NCBI GenBank assembly: GCA_946885735.1
Contig: CAMPGW010000008.1
Coordinates: forward strand, 1-53,502
DNA from: an uncultured Gammaproteobacteria bacterium
Lineage (GTDB): Bacteria; Pseudomonadota; Gammaproteobacteria; Xanthomonadales; Xanthomonadaceae
Length of the DNA stretch: 53,502 bases
Direction of reading: 5' to 3'
Shown here: positions 1-7,743 of the stretch, in pieces
Layout of the letters: the number at the start of each line of letters is the position of its first letter
Numbering within the stretch: position 1 is the stretch's first letter
Notes under the pieces: model-generated
The model's database searches: none
What the model saw: only the letters and a program-made list of their open reading frames with translations
Told to the model about the DNA's origin: nothing
Program-made: the position numbers and the translations under genes

Positions 1-89
1 ATCAGCAGGTGGCCGGTGCTGGAGATCGGCAGGAATTCGGTGATGCCTTCGATGAGGCCGAGCAGCAGGTCGGCGAGCAGGTGATCCAT
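1..89 (-). CDS. uppP: Undecaprenyl-diphosphatase UppP (BacA), N-terminal fragment
   Basis: Only the first 29 codons lie in the window; the rest is beyond the left edge. The start is the ATG at 89-87. The peptide carries the family signature [14 protein letters not shown] at about residues 15-28, which holds the catalytic glutamate region of BacA/UppP. These polytopic inner-membrane enzymes dephosphorylate undecaprenyl pyrophosphate to recycle the lipid carrier for peptidoglycan and O-antigen synthesis. The short length prevents any statement about completeness. The signature is specific enough for the family call. Confidence 0.88.
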   Translation of the reverse strand, partial: MDHLLADLLLGLIEGITEFLPISSTGHLL

Positions 90-174
90 GCGTCGGGGTC
101 GTTCGGGGAAGCGGGGATTGTGGCAGAAGCGGCCGCTTGCCAGCGGCCGTCAGGGCCAGCCGGGCGGCCGCGCT

Positions 175-2403
175 TCAGCTGCCGCTGAGGAAGGGGCCGA
201 GTTCCGCGGCGGGCAGGGGCCGCGACAGCCAGTAGCCCTGCACCTGGTCGCAGCCCATGGTCCGCAGCAGCGCCTCGGTGGCGGCGTCCTCCACGCCCTC
301 GGCGACGACCGCCAGGCCCAGGCTGTGCGCGAGCGCGATGGTCGAGCGCACGATGATCGCGTCATGCTCGCCCTGGCACATGCCGCTGACGAAAAGGCGA
401 TCGATCTTCAGCGCGTGGATCGGCAGGCGATGAAGGTAACCCAGCGAGGAGTAGCCGGTGCCGTAGTCGTCCACGCTGATGCGCACGCCGAGCGCGGCGA
501 TGCGGTCCAGGCGCGCGGCGACCTGCTCGGGGTCGTGCATCAGCGCGGTCTCGGTGATCTCCAGTTCCAGCCGCGACGGCTCCACCGCGCTCGCATGCAG
601 GAGGCGGGCGAGCGTGTGCAGGCAGCGGTCGTCGATGAGGTTGCGCACCGACAGGTTCACCGACACCTCGTGCGGATGACCGGCGCGGGACCAGGCCTGG
701 AGCTGGGCCACCGCCAGTTCGAGCACGCGGTCGGTGAGTGGGTGGATGGTCTCGCTCAGCTCCGCCTGCGCGAGGAAGGCCTCGGGTTCCAGCAGGCCCA
801 GGCGCGGGTGCTGCCAGCGCAGCAGGGCCTCGAAACCGACGATGCGATTGCCGCGCAGTTCGCGGCGCGGCTGGTAATGCAGTTGCAGCTGGTCGGCGCG
901 GATCGCTTCGTTGAGGTCGGCGATCAGGCCCAGGCGCTCCGGCGAATTCTGGTCCAGGCCGCGGTCGTACACGGCGATGCCGCCGCCCTTGCGCTTGGCC
1001 TCGTACATGGCGACGTCGGCGCTGCGCAGCAGCGCGTTGCTGTCGGCGCCGTCCACCGGGAAGAAAGCCAGGCCCAGGCTCGCGTCCACCAGCAACTGCA
1101 TGCCATCCACCACGAAGGGTTTGCGCAGCGCGACCAGCAGTTCGGCCCCGAGCGCACGCAGCGTGGGCGGATCGTCGCGGCCGGGCAGCAGCAGCGCGAA
1201 CTCGTCGCCGCCGAGCCGGCAGAGCACGCCCGCCCCGTGCCCGAGGCTACGCTCCAGCACGCTCTCCAGGCGCGGCCCGACCTGCTGCAGCAGCCGATCG
1301 CCCACCGGGTGGCCGAGCGTGTCGTTGATTTCCTTGAAGCGATCCAGGTCGAGCAGCAACAAGGCGGCGCCGCGTCCCGAGGCGCCGGGGGCCGCCAGCA
1401 TCTCCTCGAACTCGCGGTGCAGGAACATGCGGTTCGGCAGGCCGGTCAGGCTGTCGTGGTGGGCCAGGTACTCCAGCCCATCCACGTGTTGCGCACTGGC
1501 GAGCGCGGAGGCCACGGTGTTGGCGACGGCGACGAAGGCATCGCGCTCGAGTTCGGCGATGGCGCGCGGCCGCGCATACAGCAGCGCGATGGTGCCGAGC
1601 GGGCGCTCGCGATAGCGCAGGGCGCCGGCGAGCACCGCGCCGAAGCCGGCGGCGACCACGGATGCCGGACCGTCGCCGCCCGTGTCGTGCACCACCAGCG
1701 GCGCCTCCAGGGCCGCTGCGTGCAGGCTCGCCGCCACCGCCTGCGGATCGGGCAGCGCGAGCGGTCCTTCGCAGGCAACGACATGGAGCGTGCCGGAAGT
1801 GGGCTCCAGCAGGGACAGCAGCACCGTCGGCGCGGGTTCCAGGCCCAGCAGCGCCTCGACGGTGATCGCCAGGATGTCCTCGGTCTCCAGCGCGCCGTGC
1901 AGTCGCGTGGACAGGCGATTGATCAGCCGCAGGCTTTCGTTGCGCTGTTCGAGCGCCTGCCGGTTGCGGGCGAGCTCGGCCTCGGCGCGCTTGCGTTCGC
2001 TGGTGTCGCGCACGGTCGCCAGCAGGTGCGGCTCGCCGTGCAGGTGGACGACGTTGAGGGTGACCTCGGCATCGAAGGGCGTGCCGTCGTGGCGGCAATG
2101 CAGCCACTCGAAGTGCTGGGTGTGGCCGTCGAAGGCGGCGCCGATCTTCTCCAGCGCCTTGTCCTGCGACGGCCGGCCGTCCGGCTGGAACTGCGGCGAG
2201 AAGCGGTACGGCGGCTGGCCGATGATCTGCTCGCGACGGCAGCCGAACATCTCCAGCGTGGCCGGGTTGCAATCCACGAACTGCTCGCCGCGCATCAGGA
2301 AGATGCTGTCGCCGGTGCCGTCGAACAACGTGCGGTACACGCTGAAGTCGACGGCGTCGGCCAGGTGCGGGGCCGGCGTGGGCTCGGAGAGGTCCGTTTT
2401 CAT
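175..2403 (-). CDS. PAS-GAF-GGDEF-EAL cyclic-di-GMP signalling protein
   Basis: The protein has 742 residues. A PAS/PAC sensor spans about 20-140, a GAF-like region about 170-300, a diguanylate cyclase domain about 325-485 with an intact GGDEF motif at 398-402, and a phosphodiesterase domain about 495-740. The EAL domain keeps EALLRW at 525-530, the DDYGTGYSS loop and the KIDRLFV lysine, so both catalytic halves look competent. The RxxD inhibitory site normally found just before GGDEF is not recognisable. There is no membrane segment, so it should be cytosolic. The ATG at 2403 is chosen because PAS homology begins shortly after it; upstream in-frame codons give an arginine-rich peptide typical of shadow sequence. 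The signal sensed is unknown. Confidence 0.88.
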   Translation of the reverse strand: MKTDLSEPTPAPHLADAVDFSVYRTLFDGTGDSIFLMRGEQFVDCNPATLEMFGCRREQIIGQPPYRFSPQFQPDGRPSQDKALEKIGAAFDGHTQHFEWLHCRHDGTPFDAEVTLNVVHLHGEPHLLATVRDTSERKRAEAELARNRQALEQRNESLRLINRLSTRLHGALETEDILAITVEALLGLEPAPTVLLSLLEPTSGTLHVVACEGPLALPDPQAVAASLHAAALEAPLVVHDTGGDGPASVVAAGFGAVLAGALRYRERPLGTIALLYARPRAIAELERDAFVAVANTVASALASAQHVDGLEYLAHHDSLTGLPNRMFLHREFEEMLAAPGASGRGAALLLLDLDRFKEINDTLGHPVGDRLLQQVGPRLESVLERSLGHGAGVLCRLGGDEFALLLPGRDDPPTLRALGAELLVALRKPFVVDGMQLLVDASLGLAFFPVDGADSNALLRSADVAMYEAKRKGGGIAVYDRGLDQNSPERLGLIADLNEAIRADQLQLHYQPRRELRGNRIVGFEALLRWQHPRLGLLEPEAFLAQAELSETIHPLTDRVLELAVAQLQAWSRAGHPHEVSVNLSVRNLIDDRCLHTLARLLHASAVEPSRLELEITETALMHDPEQVAARLDRIAALGVRISVDDYGTGYSSLGYLHRLPIHALKIDRLFVSGMCQGEHDAIIVRSTIALAHSLGLAVVAEGVEDAATEALLRTMGCDQVQGYWLSRPLPAAELGPFLSGS

Positions 2404-2481
2404 CGAGGGGAAGGAACCGGGGGCTCTCCTTATGCCTCGGCAGGGGCGGTTTCGGCAATGGCGGCAGCGCTGGCGCCGCGC

Positions 2482-2529
2482 TGGGCGGAAACGGTGCATG
2501 CTTTGGCCGCTATGCACCACTGTGGTGCT
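2482..2529 (+). promoter_or_regulatory. NtrC enhancer sites upstream of glnA
   Basis: TGCACCACTGTGGTGCT at 2513-2529 matches the NtrC consensus TGCACCA-N3-TGGTGCA in 13 of 14 defined positions. Its centre lies about 97 bases before the predicted glnA start point. A second, weaker candidate at 2482-2498 has a good right half (CGGTGCA) but a poor left half. The two centres are 31 bases apart, close to the spacing of the paired sites at enterobacterial glnAp2. Confidence 0.72.
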
Positions 2530-2591
2530 TCCGTCTGGGAGCGCGGCGCGTGATGCCCTTCAAAAACAATGGCTTGTAGCTCAAGCATGGC

Positions 2592-2607
2592 TGGCACACG
2601 GCTTGCA
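2592..2607 (+). promoter_or_regulatory. Sigma-54 promoter of glnA
   Basis: TGGCACACGGCTTGCA fits the -24/-12 sigma-54 consensus TGGCAC-N5-TTGCW exactly, with ten bases between the invariant GG and GC. Transcription would begin near 2618, leaving a leader of roughly 28 bases with GGAG at 2633-2636 before the glnA ATG. With the upstream NtrC site this is a nitrogen-responsive promoter. Confidence 0.88.
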
Positions 2608-2645
2608 GTCCCTGCTTCCATCCACCCACTGCGGAGCCTGCCCCG

Positions 2646-4055
2646 ATGTCCTACGAAAACGTCCAGAAGCTGATGAAGGACCACGCGGTCGAGTTCGTCG
2701 ACCTGCGCTTCGCCGACATGCGCGGCATCCAGCACCACGTGACCTTCCCGGCCAGCATCATCGAGCCGGCGCTGTTCGAGGACGGCAAGATGTTCGACGG
2801 CTCCTCCATCTCCGGCTGGAAGGGCATCAACGAGTCCGACATGATCCTGCTGCCGGATGCCTCGACCGCGGTGATCGATCCCTTCGTCGCCGACCCGACC
2901 CTGATCCTGGTCTGCGACATCCTCGACCCGGCGACCATGCAGGCGTATTCGCGCGACCCGCGCGGCGTGGCCAAGCGCGCCGAAGCCTTCCTCAAGGCCA
3001 GCGGCGTCGCCGACCAGGCCTTCTTCGGCCCGGAGCCGGAGTTCTTCATCTTCGACAGCGTGCGCTTCGGCAACGACATGGGCCACACCTTCTTCGAGGT
3101 GGACTCCGAGGAAGCGCACTGGAACTCCAAGAAGGAATACGCCGGCGGCAACACCGGCTACCGCCCGGGCCTGAAGGGCGGCTATTTCCCGGTCGCGCCG
3201 ACCGATTCGCTGCACGACATCCGCGCCGAGATGTGCAAGGAACTGATGGCCGCCGGCCAGGAAGTCGAAGTGCACCACCACGAGGTCGCCAACGCCGGCC
3301 AGTGCGAGATCGGCACCCGTTTCAACACGCTGGTGCAGAAGGCCGACGAGCTGATGATGATGAAGTACATCATCCGCAACGTTGCGCATCGCAATGGCAA
3401 GACCGTCACCTTCATGCCCAAGCCGCTGGTCGGCGACAACGGCAGCGGCATGCACGTGCACCAGTCGCTGGCCAAGGGCGGCGTCAACCTGTTCTCCGGC
3501 GACGGCTACGGCGGCCTGTCGCAGACCGCGCTGTGGTACATCGGCGGCATCTTCAAGCACGCGCGCGCCATCAACGCCTTCGCCAACTCCACGACCAACA
3601 GCTACAAGCGCCTGGTGCCGGGCTACGAGGCGCCGGTGATGCTGGCCTACTCGGCGCGCAACCGTTCCGCGTCCTGCCGCATTCCCTACGTGTCCAACCC
3701 GAAGGGCCGCCGCATCGAGATCCGCTTCCCCGACCCGATGAATTCCGGCTACCTCACCTTCGCCGCGCTGATGATGGCGGGCCTGGACGGCATCCGGAAC
3801 CAGATCGATCCCGGCGCGCCGAGCGACAAGGACCTCTACGACCTGCCGCCCGAGGAAGAGAAGAACATCCCCACCGTCTGCCATTCGCTCGACCAGGCGC
3901 TCGAGGCCCTGGACAAGGACCGCGAGTTCCTCAAGGCCGGCGGCGTGTTCAACGACGACTTCATCGACAGCTACATCGCGCTGAAGATGGGCGAGGTCAC
4001 CAAGTTCCGCGCGGCCACCCACCCGCTCGAGTACGCGATGTACTACACGCTCTGA
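2646..4055 (+). CDS. glnA: Glutamine synthetase, type I
   Basis: The 469-residue length is exactly typical of bacterial GS-I. The enzyme makes glutamine from glutamate, ammonia and ATP as a cytosolic dodecamer. The start [13 protein letters not shown] is characteristic, and the beta-grasp and catalytic domains are complete. The adenylylation tyrosine is present as Tyr398 in DLYDLPPEE, so activity should be controlled by GlnE as well as by transcription. A sigma-54 promoter and NtrC sites lie upstream. The ntrBC genes that should control it are about 8 kb downstream rather than adjacent. The 3' end overlaps the convergent gene by 13 bases. Confidence 0.98.
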   Translation: MSYENVQKLMKDHAVEFVDLRFADMRGIQHHVTFPASIIEPALFEDGKMFDGSSISGWKGINESDMILLPDASTAVIDPFVADPTLILVCDILDPATMQAYSRDPRGVAKRAEAFLKASGVADQAFFGPEPEFFIFDSVRFGNDMGHTFFEVDSEEAHWNSKKEYAGGNTGYRPGLKGGYFPVAPTDSLHDIRAEMCKELMAAGQEVEVHHHEVANAGQCEIGTRFNTLVQKADELMMMKYIIRNVAHRNGKTVTFMPKPLVGDNGSGMHVHQSLAKGGVNLFSGDGYGGLSQTALWYIGGIFKHARAINAFANSTTNSYKRLVPGYEAPVMLAYSARNRSASCRIPYVSNPKGRRIEIRFPDPMNSGYLTFAALMMAGLDGIRNQIDPGAPSDKDLYDLPPEEEKNIPTVCHSLDQALEALDKDREFLKAGGVFNDDFIDSYIALKMGEVTKFRAATHPLEYAMYYTL

Positions 4056-4492
4056 GCGAAGACGCGCTCCGGGACGAACTCGTCCCGGCAGCGCTCGCAC
4101 AGCGGCAGCAGCCACCCCAACTCGCGCCGGCAGTCGACATCGTCGCTGCCGGTGGCGTGCTGCCGGCACTCTTCGGCGATGGCCGCTTCCACGCGCCGCA
4201 GCTCATCCCACAGCTGGCCGGGATGCGGCGTCGACAGGTTGGCGCGTGCGCGCCGCAGCGAGCGCTCCACGCGCGGGCGCAGCGGTTCGGACACGGCCGC
4301 CACCGGCGCCGCGACCTGCGGCAAGCGCAGCGCCAGCAGCGCCACCAGTTCCGCCTTCGCATGCGCCAGCCGCTGGCAGCGTTCGCGCAGCGCCGAGGCC
4401 GGCAGCACGGCCGCCGCGTAGTCGTAGAAATCGCGCGACTGGCGGGTGATCGCGTCCAGGTCGACGAGGCGGGCGTGTGCTTCGGGCGACAT
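4043..4492 (-). CDS. Small helical protein, possibly DUF2383/ferritin-like
   Basis: The predicted protein has 149 residues, is strongly helical, and has no signal peptide or membrane segment. The opening ([16 protein letters not shown]) and two later helices resemble four-helix-bundle stress proteins of the DUF2383/PA2169 type, but the match is weak. It has Cys in CRQH and in LCERC, which might bind metal. The ATG at 4492 is preferred because AAGGAG stands 6-8 bases upstream. A sigma-54-like promoter precedes it, and it is divergent from the YGQ-repeat BON gene, suggesting co-regulation. It overlaps the glnA stop tail to tail. A true function cannot be assigned. Confidence 0.6.
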   Translation of the reverse strand: MSPEAHARLVDLDAITRQSRDFYDYAAAVLPASALRERCQRLAHAKAELVALLALRLPQVAAPVAAVSEPLRPRVERSLRRARANLSTPHPGQLWDELRRVEAAIAEECRQHATGSDDVDCRRELGWLLPLCERCRDEFVPERVFAQSV

Positions 4493-4516
4493 CGTGGCTC
4501 CTTGCCCTTTGCCGCA

Positions 4517-4532
4517 TGCAAGCCGGCGGCCA
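4517..4532 (-). promoter_or_regulatory. Possible sigma-54 promoter for the DUF2383-like gene
   Basis: On the minus strand the sequence reads TGGCCGCCGGCTTGCA. The invariant GG and GC are ten bases apart and TTGCA is perfect, but the AC of TGGCAC is replaced by CG. The start point would be near 4507, giving a short leader that holds the AAGGAG ribosome site. It is weaker than the two promoters on the plus strand nearby. Confidence 0.45.
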
Positions 4533-4650
4533 AGGAACCGCCGGCGCATTGCCTTGAAAATCTTTCACCGCGTGGCCACGGCCGGAACGCCGGCCGCAGC
4601 TAGAACGCGCCGGGACGCGCTTGCATCGCGATTACACCCGAGCCCATGCG

Positions 4651-4666
4651 TGGCACGCGTCTTGCT
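4651..4666 (+). promoter_or_regulatory. Sigma-54 promoter of the YGQ-repeat BON gene
   Basis: TGGCACGCGTCTTGCT is a perfect match to TGGCACG-N4-TTGCW with the correct ten-base GG-GC spacing. Transcription should start near 4677, about 50 bases before the ATG. An enhancer-binding activator is therefore required; the closest candidate is encoded at 6116-7549. Confidence 0.85.
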
Positions 4667-4726
4667 CCCCTAGTCCGGGAGCAGCGGCGTCTCGCCGTTG
4701 CCTTTCACCAAGCTAAGGAGTAGCTA

Positions 4727-6043
4727 ATGAATCGCAACCAGCAGGAACACGACGAGCGCATGCAGCGCGGCGGACGCGACTTCGACAACCAGCGCCAGCA
4801 CGGCCAGCAGGGCTCGCAGCGCTGGCAGGACGACGAGTTCGAGTCGCAGAGCTACGGCAGCCAGGGCCGCAACGAAGGCTATGGCGCCGCCTACTCGCAA
4901 TCGGGTGGCGGCTACGGCGGTAGCCAGCAGTACGGGCAGTCGCGCGGCCAGCAGTATGGCCAGGGCAGCCAGCAGTACGGCCAGGGCAGCCAGCAGTATG
5001 GCCAGGGCAGCCAGCAGTATGGCCAGGGCAGCCAGCAGTATGGCCAGTATGGCCAGGGCCAGCAGTTCGGCCACAACCAGCAGTCCGGGCAGTACGGCCA
5101 GGGCCAGCAGTTCGGCGGCGGCCAGCAGTATGGGCAGTCGCGCGGACAGCAGTACGGCCAGGGCAACTACGGCCAAGGCAACTACGGCCAGCAGGGCTTC
5201 CAGGGCCAGCAGGGTTCGTACGGCCAGCAGGCCAGCTATGGCCAGGGCCTGTCGAGCGGCTACGGCCAGAGCGAATACGGCGGCTACGGCCAGGCGCAAT
5301 CGAGCCCGTTCGGCCAGCAGAGCCCGTTCGGCCAGCAGCGCCACCTGAGCGAAGACCTGTACGGCCGCAACTACGGCTACAGCATGGGCTACGAACACAG
5401 CCCGCGCGGCCAGTCGCAGGGCGGCGGCAACTACGGACAGTATGGCCAGGGCGGCGGCATGGGCCAGTTCGGCCAGAGCAGCGGCGACTACGGTTCGCGC
5501 TCGAGCTTCGGCCAGGAATACCACCGCGCCATGCGCCATGAGCCGCAGGGCGGTTACGACACCGGCTTCGCCAGCGGCAGCAGCTATGGCCAGCAAGGCA
5601 TGTCGTCGGGTTCCTCCTACGGCCAGCAGGGTTCCGAGCAGGGTGGCTGGCTGCAGTCCTTGCGCGGCAAGGGGCCGAAGGGCTACACGCGTTCGGACGA
5701 GCGGCTCAAGGAGGACATCTGCGAGCGCTTGACCCACCACCCGGCGATCGACGCCAGCGAGGTGGAGATCGAGGCCAAGCAGGGCGTGGTGACGCTCAGC
5801 GGTTCGGTGACGCAGCGCCAGTCCAAGCACCAGATCGAAGACTTGGTCGAGAACGTGAGTGGCGTGAAGGACATCGAGAACCGCATCACCGTGCGTTCGC
5901 AGTCGCAGTCGCAGCAGCAGGCCGGCTCCGGCAGCCTGGGCGGCAGCACCAGCGGCTCCAGCAGTGGCAAGTCGGGCCAGACGGCGAGCAGCGGCAGCGC
6001 CTCGTCCAGCCAGTCCGGCAGCGAGAGCAAGCCGCGGCACTGA
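4727..6043 (+). CDS. YGQ-repeat low-complexity protein with a BON domain
   Basis: The 438-residue protein has three parts. Residues 1-45 are charged and polar. Residues 46-310 are almost only Gly, Gln, Tyr and Ser, with about twenty YGQ units and several FGQ units. A BON domain follows at about 325-392, and the tail is Ser/Gly/Gln-rich. There is no signal peptide, unlike OsmY-type periplasmic BON proteins, so it is probably cytosolic. The composition resembles the SYGQ prion-like regions of human FUS and EWSR1, which drive phase separation; that parallel is inference. AAGGAG lies just before the ATG, a sigma-54 promoter precedes it and a strong terminator follows. The reading frame is supported by the BON domain and the non-random repeats. 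Confidence 0.88.
   Translation: MNRNQQEHDERMQRGGRDFDNQRQHGQQGSQRWQDDEFESQSYGSQGRNEGYGAAYSQSGGGYGGSQQYGQSRGQQYGQGSQQYGQGSQQYGQGSQQYGQGSQQYGQYGQGQQFGHNQQSGQYGQGQQFGGGQQYGQSRGQQYGQGNYGQGNYGQQGFQGQQGSYGQQASYGQGLSSGYGQSEYGGYGQAQSSPFGQQSPFGQQRHLSEDLYGRNYGYSMGYEHSPRGQSQGGGNYGQYGQGGGMGQFGQSSGDYGSRSSFGQEYHRAMRHEPQGGYDTGFASGSSYGQQGMSSGSSYGQQGSEQGGWLQSLRGKGPKGYTRSDERLKEDICERLTHHPAIDASEVEIEAKQGVVTLSGSVTQRQSKHQIEDLVENVSGVKDIENRITVRSQSQSQQQAGSGSLGGSTSGSSSGKSGQTASSGSASSSQSGSESKPRH
4949..5047 (+). repeat. Tandem 21-bp repeat coding for QQYGQGS
   Basis: Units beginning CAGCAGTATGGCCAGGGCAG recur at 4949, 4970, 4991 and 5012, followed by a degenerate fifth copy from 5033. The copies differ by only one silent base, which points to recent slippage or unequal crossing over, so repeat number may vary between strains. 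Confidence 0.92.
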
Positions 6044-6065
6044 CCGCCGGCCTGCGCTGAAAGAG

Positions 6066-6093
6066 AAAGGGCCCGCATCGCGGGCCCTTTTTT
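6066..6093 (+). terminator. Intrinsic terminator after the YGQ-repeat gene
   Basis: The stem GGGCCCGC / GCGGGCCC (6069-6076 and 6080-6087) has a three-base loop, is extended by A-T pairs and is followed by six T. It lies 23 bases after the stop codon. The A-rich left flank could also let it act for the convergent gene. Confidence 0.9.
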
Positions 6094-6115
6094 CTTGCCG
6101 CGGTAGGGGCCGCGA

Positions 6116-7549
6116 TCAGTTTGCGTGCTGCGCGCGCCGCTCCGCGAACGGCGGCACGTTGTGCAAACGGCGCTCGACGAAATGACCGACACCGCCGGCC
6201 CCCGCGTCCTCGCGGGCCTGGCCTTTGGCCTGGTAGCCGGCGAGCCGGTTGTAGATCGTCTTGGTGGTGATGCCCAGGGCCTCGGCGGCCTTGGCCTTGT
6301 TGTCGTTGAAGTAGGCCAGGGTCTTGTAGAGCATGCGACGCTCGATTTCCGCCAGCGAGGTACCGACCGCGAAGGTGATCGTGCCGGCGGTCTCGGCGAG
6401 GGGGCCAGCGCCGCGGCGGGTCGGCAATTCCGGGCGCACCAGGTCGTCCTCGGCGAGGATGTAGGCACGCTGGATCGCGTTCTTCAGTTCGCGCACGTTG
6501 CCCGGCCAGGCATGCCGCGACAGCACGGTCTCGATGTCGGCGGGAAAGGCGCGGCGGGTGCCGTAGCGCTCGTTGAGCCGCCGCAGGAAGAGGTTGGCGA
6601 TCGGAAGGATGTCCTCGCAACGCTCGCGCAGCGGCGAAATCCGCATCGGGAATTCCGCCAGCCGGTAATACAGGTCCTCACGCAGCTTGCCTTCCTGGCG
6701 CGCACGCTCCGGCGGCCGATTGGTCGCGGCGATGATCCGCACGTCGACCGGGATGTCCTCGCTGCCGCCAATGCGGCGGATCGCGTGCGTCTCGAGCGCG
6801 CGCAACAGGTGCACCTGCAGGTGCAGCGGCATCTCGGTGATCTCGTCCAGGAACAGGGTGCCGCCGTCGGCCTGCTGGAACAGGCCCAGGTGGCGGCTGT
6901 TGGCGCCGGTGAAACTACCCTTCTCGTGGCCGAACAACTGGCTGGTCAGCAGCTCCGAGGGCACCGCGCCGCAGTTGAGCGCGACGAAGTTGCCGGCGCG
7001 ACCGCTCTCGGCGTGCACGGCGGCGGCGACCAGTTCCTTGCCCACGCCGCTCTCGCCGTGGATGAATACCGCCGCATCGGTTCGCGCCACCCGCAGGATC
7101 TCCTCGCGCAGGCGGCGGATCTGCGATGAGCGCCCGGCCAGCCCGCGCCACCCGTCCTCCTCTCCCTGCGGCGGCGGCAACCGGCGGCGCGCGCCGGCGG
7201 TCTCCATCAACTCGCGGAACCGCGAGGGATGCAGCGGCTTCACCACGTAATCGACGATCGGAAGATGCAGCGCCTTCAGCGCGGTTTCCACGGTCGGATG
7301 GCTGGTGACCAGGATGACCTGCGTGCGCGCGCCGATGTCCAGGTGCTCGAGCAAGTCCAGGCCGCTGCCGTCGGGCAGCGCGAGTTCCAGCAGCACCAGG
7401 TCGAAGCCGGTGGCCTCCACCCGCGACAGCGCCTGCGCGAGCGTGCCGGCGACCGTGATCTCGTACCCCTGGCTCCTGGCGACGTCGGCGGCGGCGTGGA
7501 CGAAACCGATGTCGGCATCGACGATGAGCAACTGGGGCTTGTGATCCAT
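6116..7549 (-). CDS. Sigma-54-dependent activator with an altered receiver domain
   Basis: The 477-residue protein has an NtrC-type layout: receiver 1-120, AAA+ domain about 137-365, and a C-terminal Fis-type helix-turn-helix. Walker A (GESGVGKE, 165-172), the sigma-54 contact loop GSFTGA (211-216) and Walker B (about 229-237) are intact. In the receiver the phospho-acceptor position is Glu55 ([11 protein letters not shown]) instead of Asp, and the acidic pair is D11-A12. Thr82 and Lys104 are kept. It may therefore work without phosphorylation or be held in an active-like state. No histidine kinase gene is adjacent. It is divergent from the DUF4142 gene and convergent with the YGQ gene, both with sigma-54 promoters. 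The ATG at 7549 starts the receiver fold directly. Confidence 0.92.
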   Translation of the reverse strand: MDHKPQLLIVDADIGFVHAAADVARSQGYEITVAGTLAQALSRVEATGFDLVLLELALPDGSGLDLLEHLDIGARTQVILVTSHPTVETALKALHLPIVDYVVKPLHPSRFRELMETAGARRRLPPPQGEEDGWRGLAGRSSQIRRLREEILRVARTDAAVFIHGESGVGKELVAAAVHAESGRAGNFVALNCGAVPSELLTSQLFGHEKGSFTGANSRHLGLFQQADGGTLFLDEITEMPLHLQVHLLRALETHAIRRIGGSEDIPVDVRIIAATNRPPERARQEGKLREDLYYRLAEFPMRISPLRERCEDILPIANLFLRRLNERYGTRRAFPADIETVLSRHAWPGNVRELKNAIQRAYILAEDDLVRPELPTRRGAGPLAETAGTITFAVGTSLAEIERRMLYKTLAYFNDNKAKAAEALGITTKTIYNRLAGYQAKGQAREDAGAGGVGHFVERRLHNVPPFAERRAQHAN

Positions 7550-7604
7550 GGGCGTGATTATTGGGGGGACGTCGGGGGGACAGACGAGTTTGGTCGTTCG
7601 CGGA

Positions 7605-7615
7605 TTCACCGCGTG
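7605..7615 (+). promoter_or_regulatory. Shared 11-mer upstream of the DUF4142 promoter
   Basis: TTCACCGCGTG occurs here and, in the same orientation, at 4564-4574 upstream of the YGQ-gene sigma-54 promoter. The two copies stand about 60-80 bases before their -24 elements, a distance usual for enhancer sites of sigma-54 activators. It is a candidate binding half-site only. Confidence 0.35.
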
Positions 7616-7673
7616 TTAAATGGGAACGGATTTCCCGACGCGTCTCCTGCCGGTTCAAGCGGCTTCAGGCATG

Positions 7674-7689
7674 TGGCATCGCGGTTGCT
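7674..7689 (+). promoter_or_regulatory. Sigma-54 promoter of the DUF4142 gene
   Basis: TGGCATCGCGGTTGCT matches TGGCAC-N5-TTGCW with one change (T for C) and correct ten-base spacing between GG and GC. The predicted start is near 7700, giving a leader of about 44 bases before the ATG at 7744. Confidence 0.75.
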
Positions 7690-7743
7690 TGCTGCTCCCC
7701 CGCGACGCGGCCTTTCGCCGCCCATGCCGAGGAGAGACGCACC

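Noticed and set aside
88..2553. Very long open frame antisense to the GGDEF/EAL gene
   Set aside because: It is rich in Arg, Gln, Ala and His with no domain pattern and lies wholly opposite a gene with clear motifs; such shadows are expected at this GC content.
2430..4169. Long antisense frame across glnA
   Set aside because: It has no recognisable domain and overlaps a certain gene completely.
4949..5047. Regular short repeats resembling a CRISPR array
   Set aside because: The units are contiguous 21-base in-frame codon repeats without spacers, and no cas gene is present.
4724..6040. Open frame of 438 codons antisense to the YGQ-repeat gene
   Set aside because: It gives an Ala/Leu repeat that is only the mirror of the YGQ codons. 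The plus frame has a BON domain, a ribosome site and a promoter.
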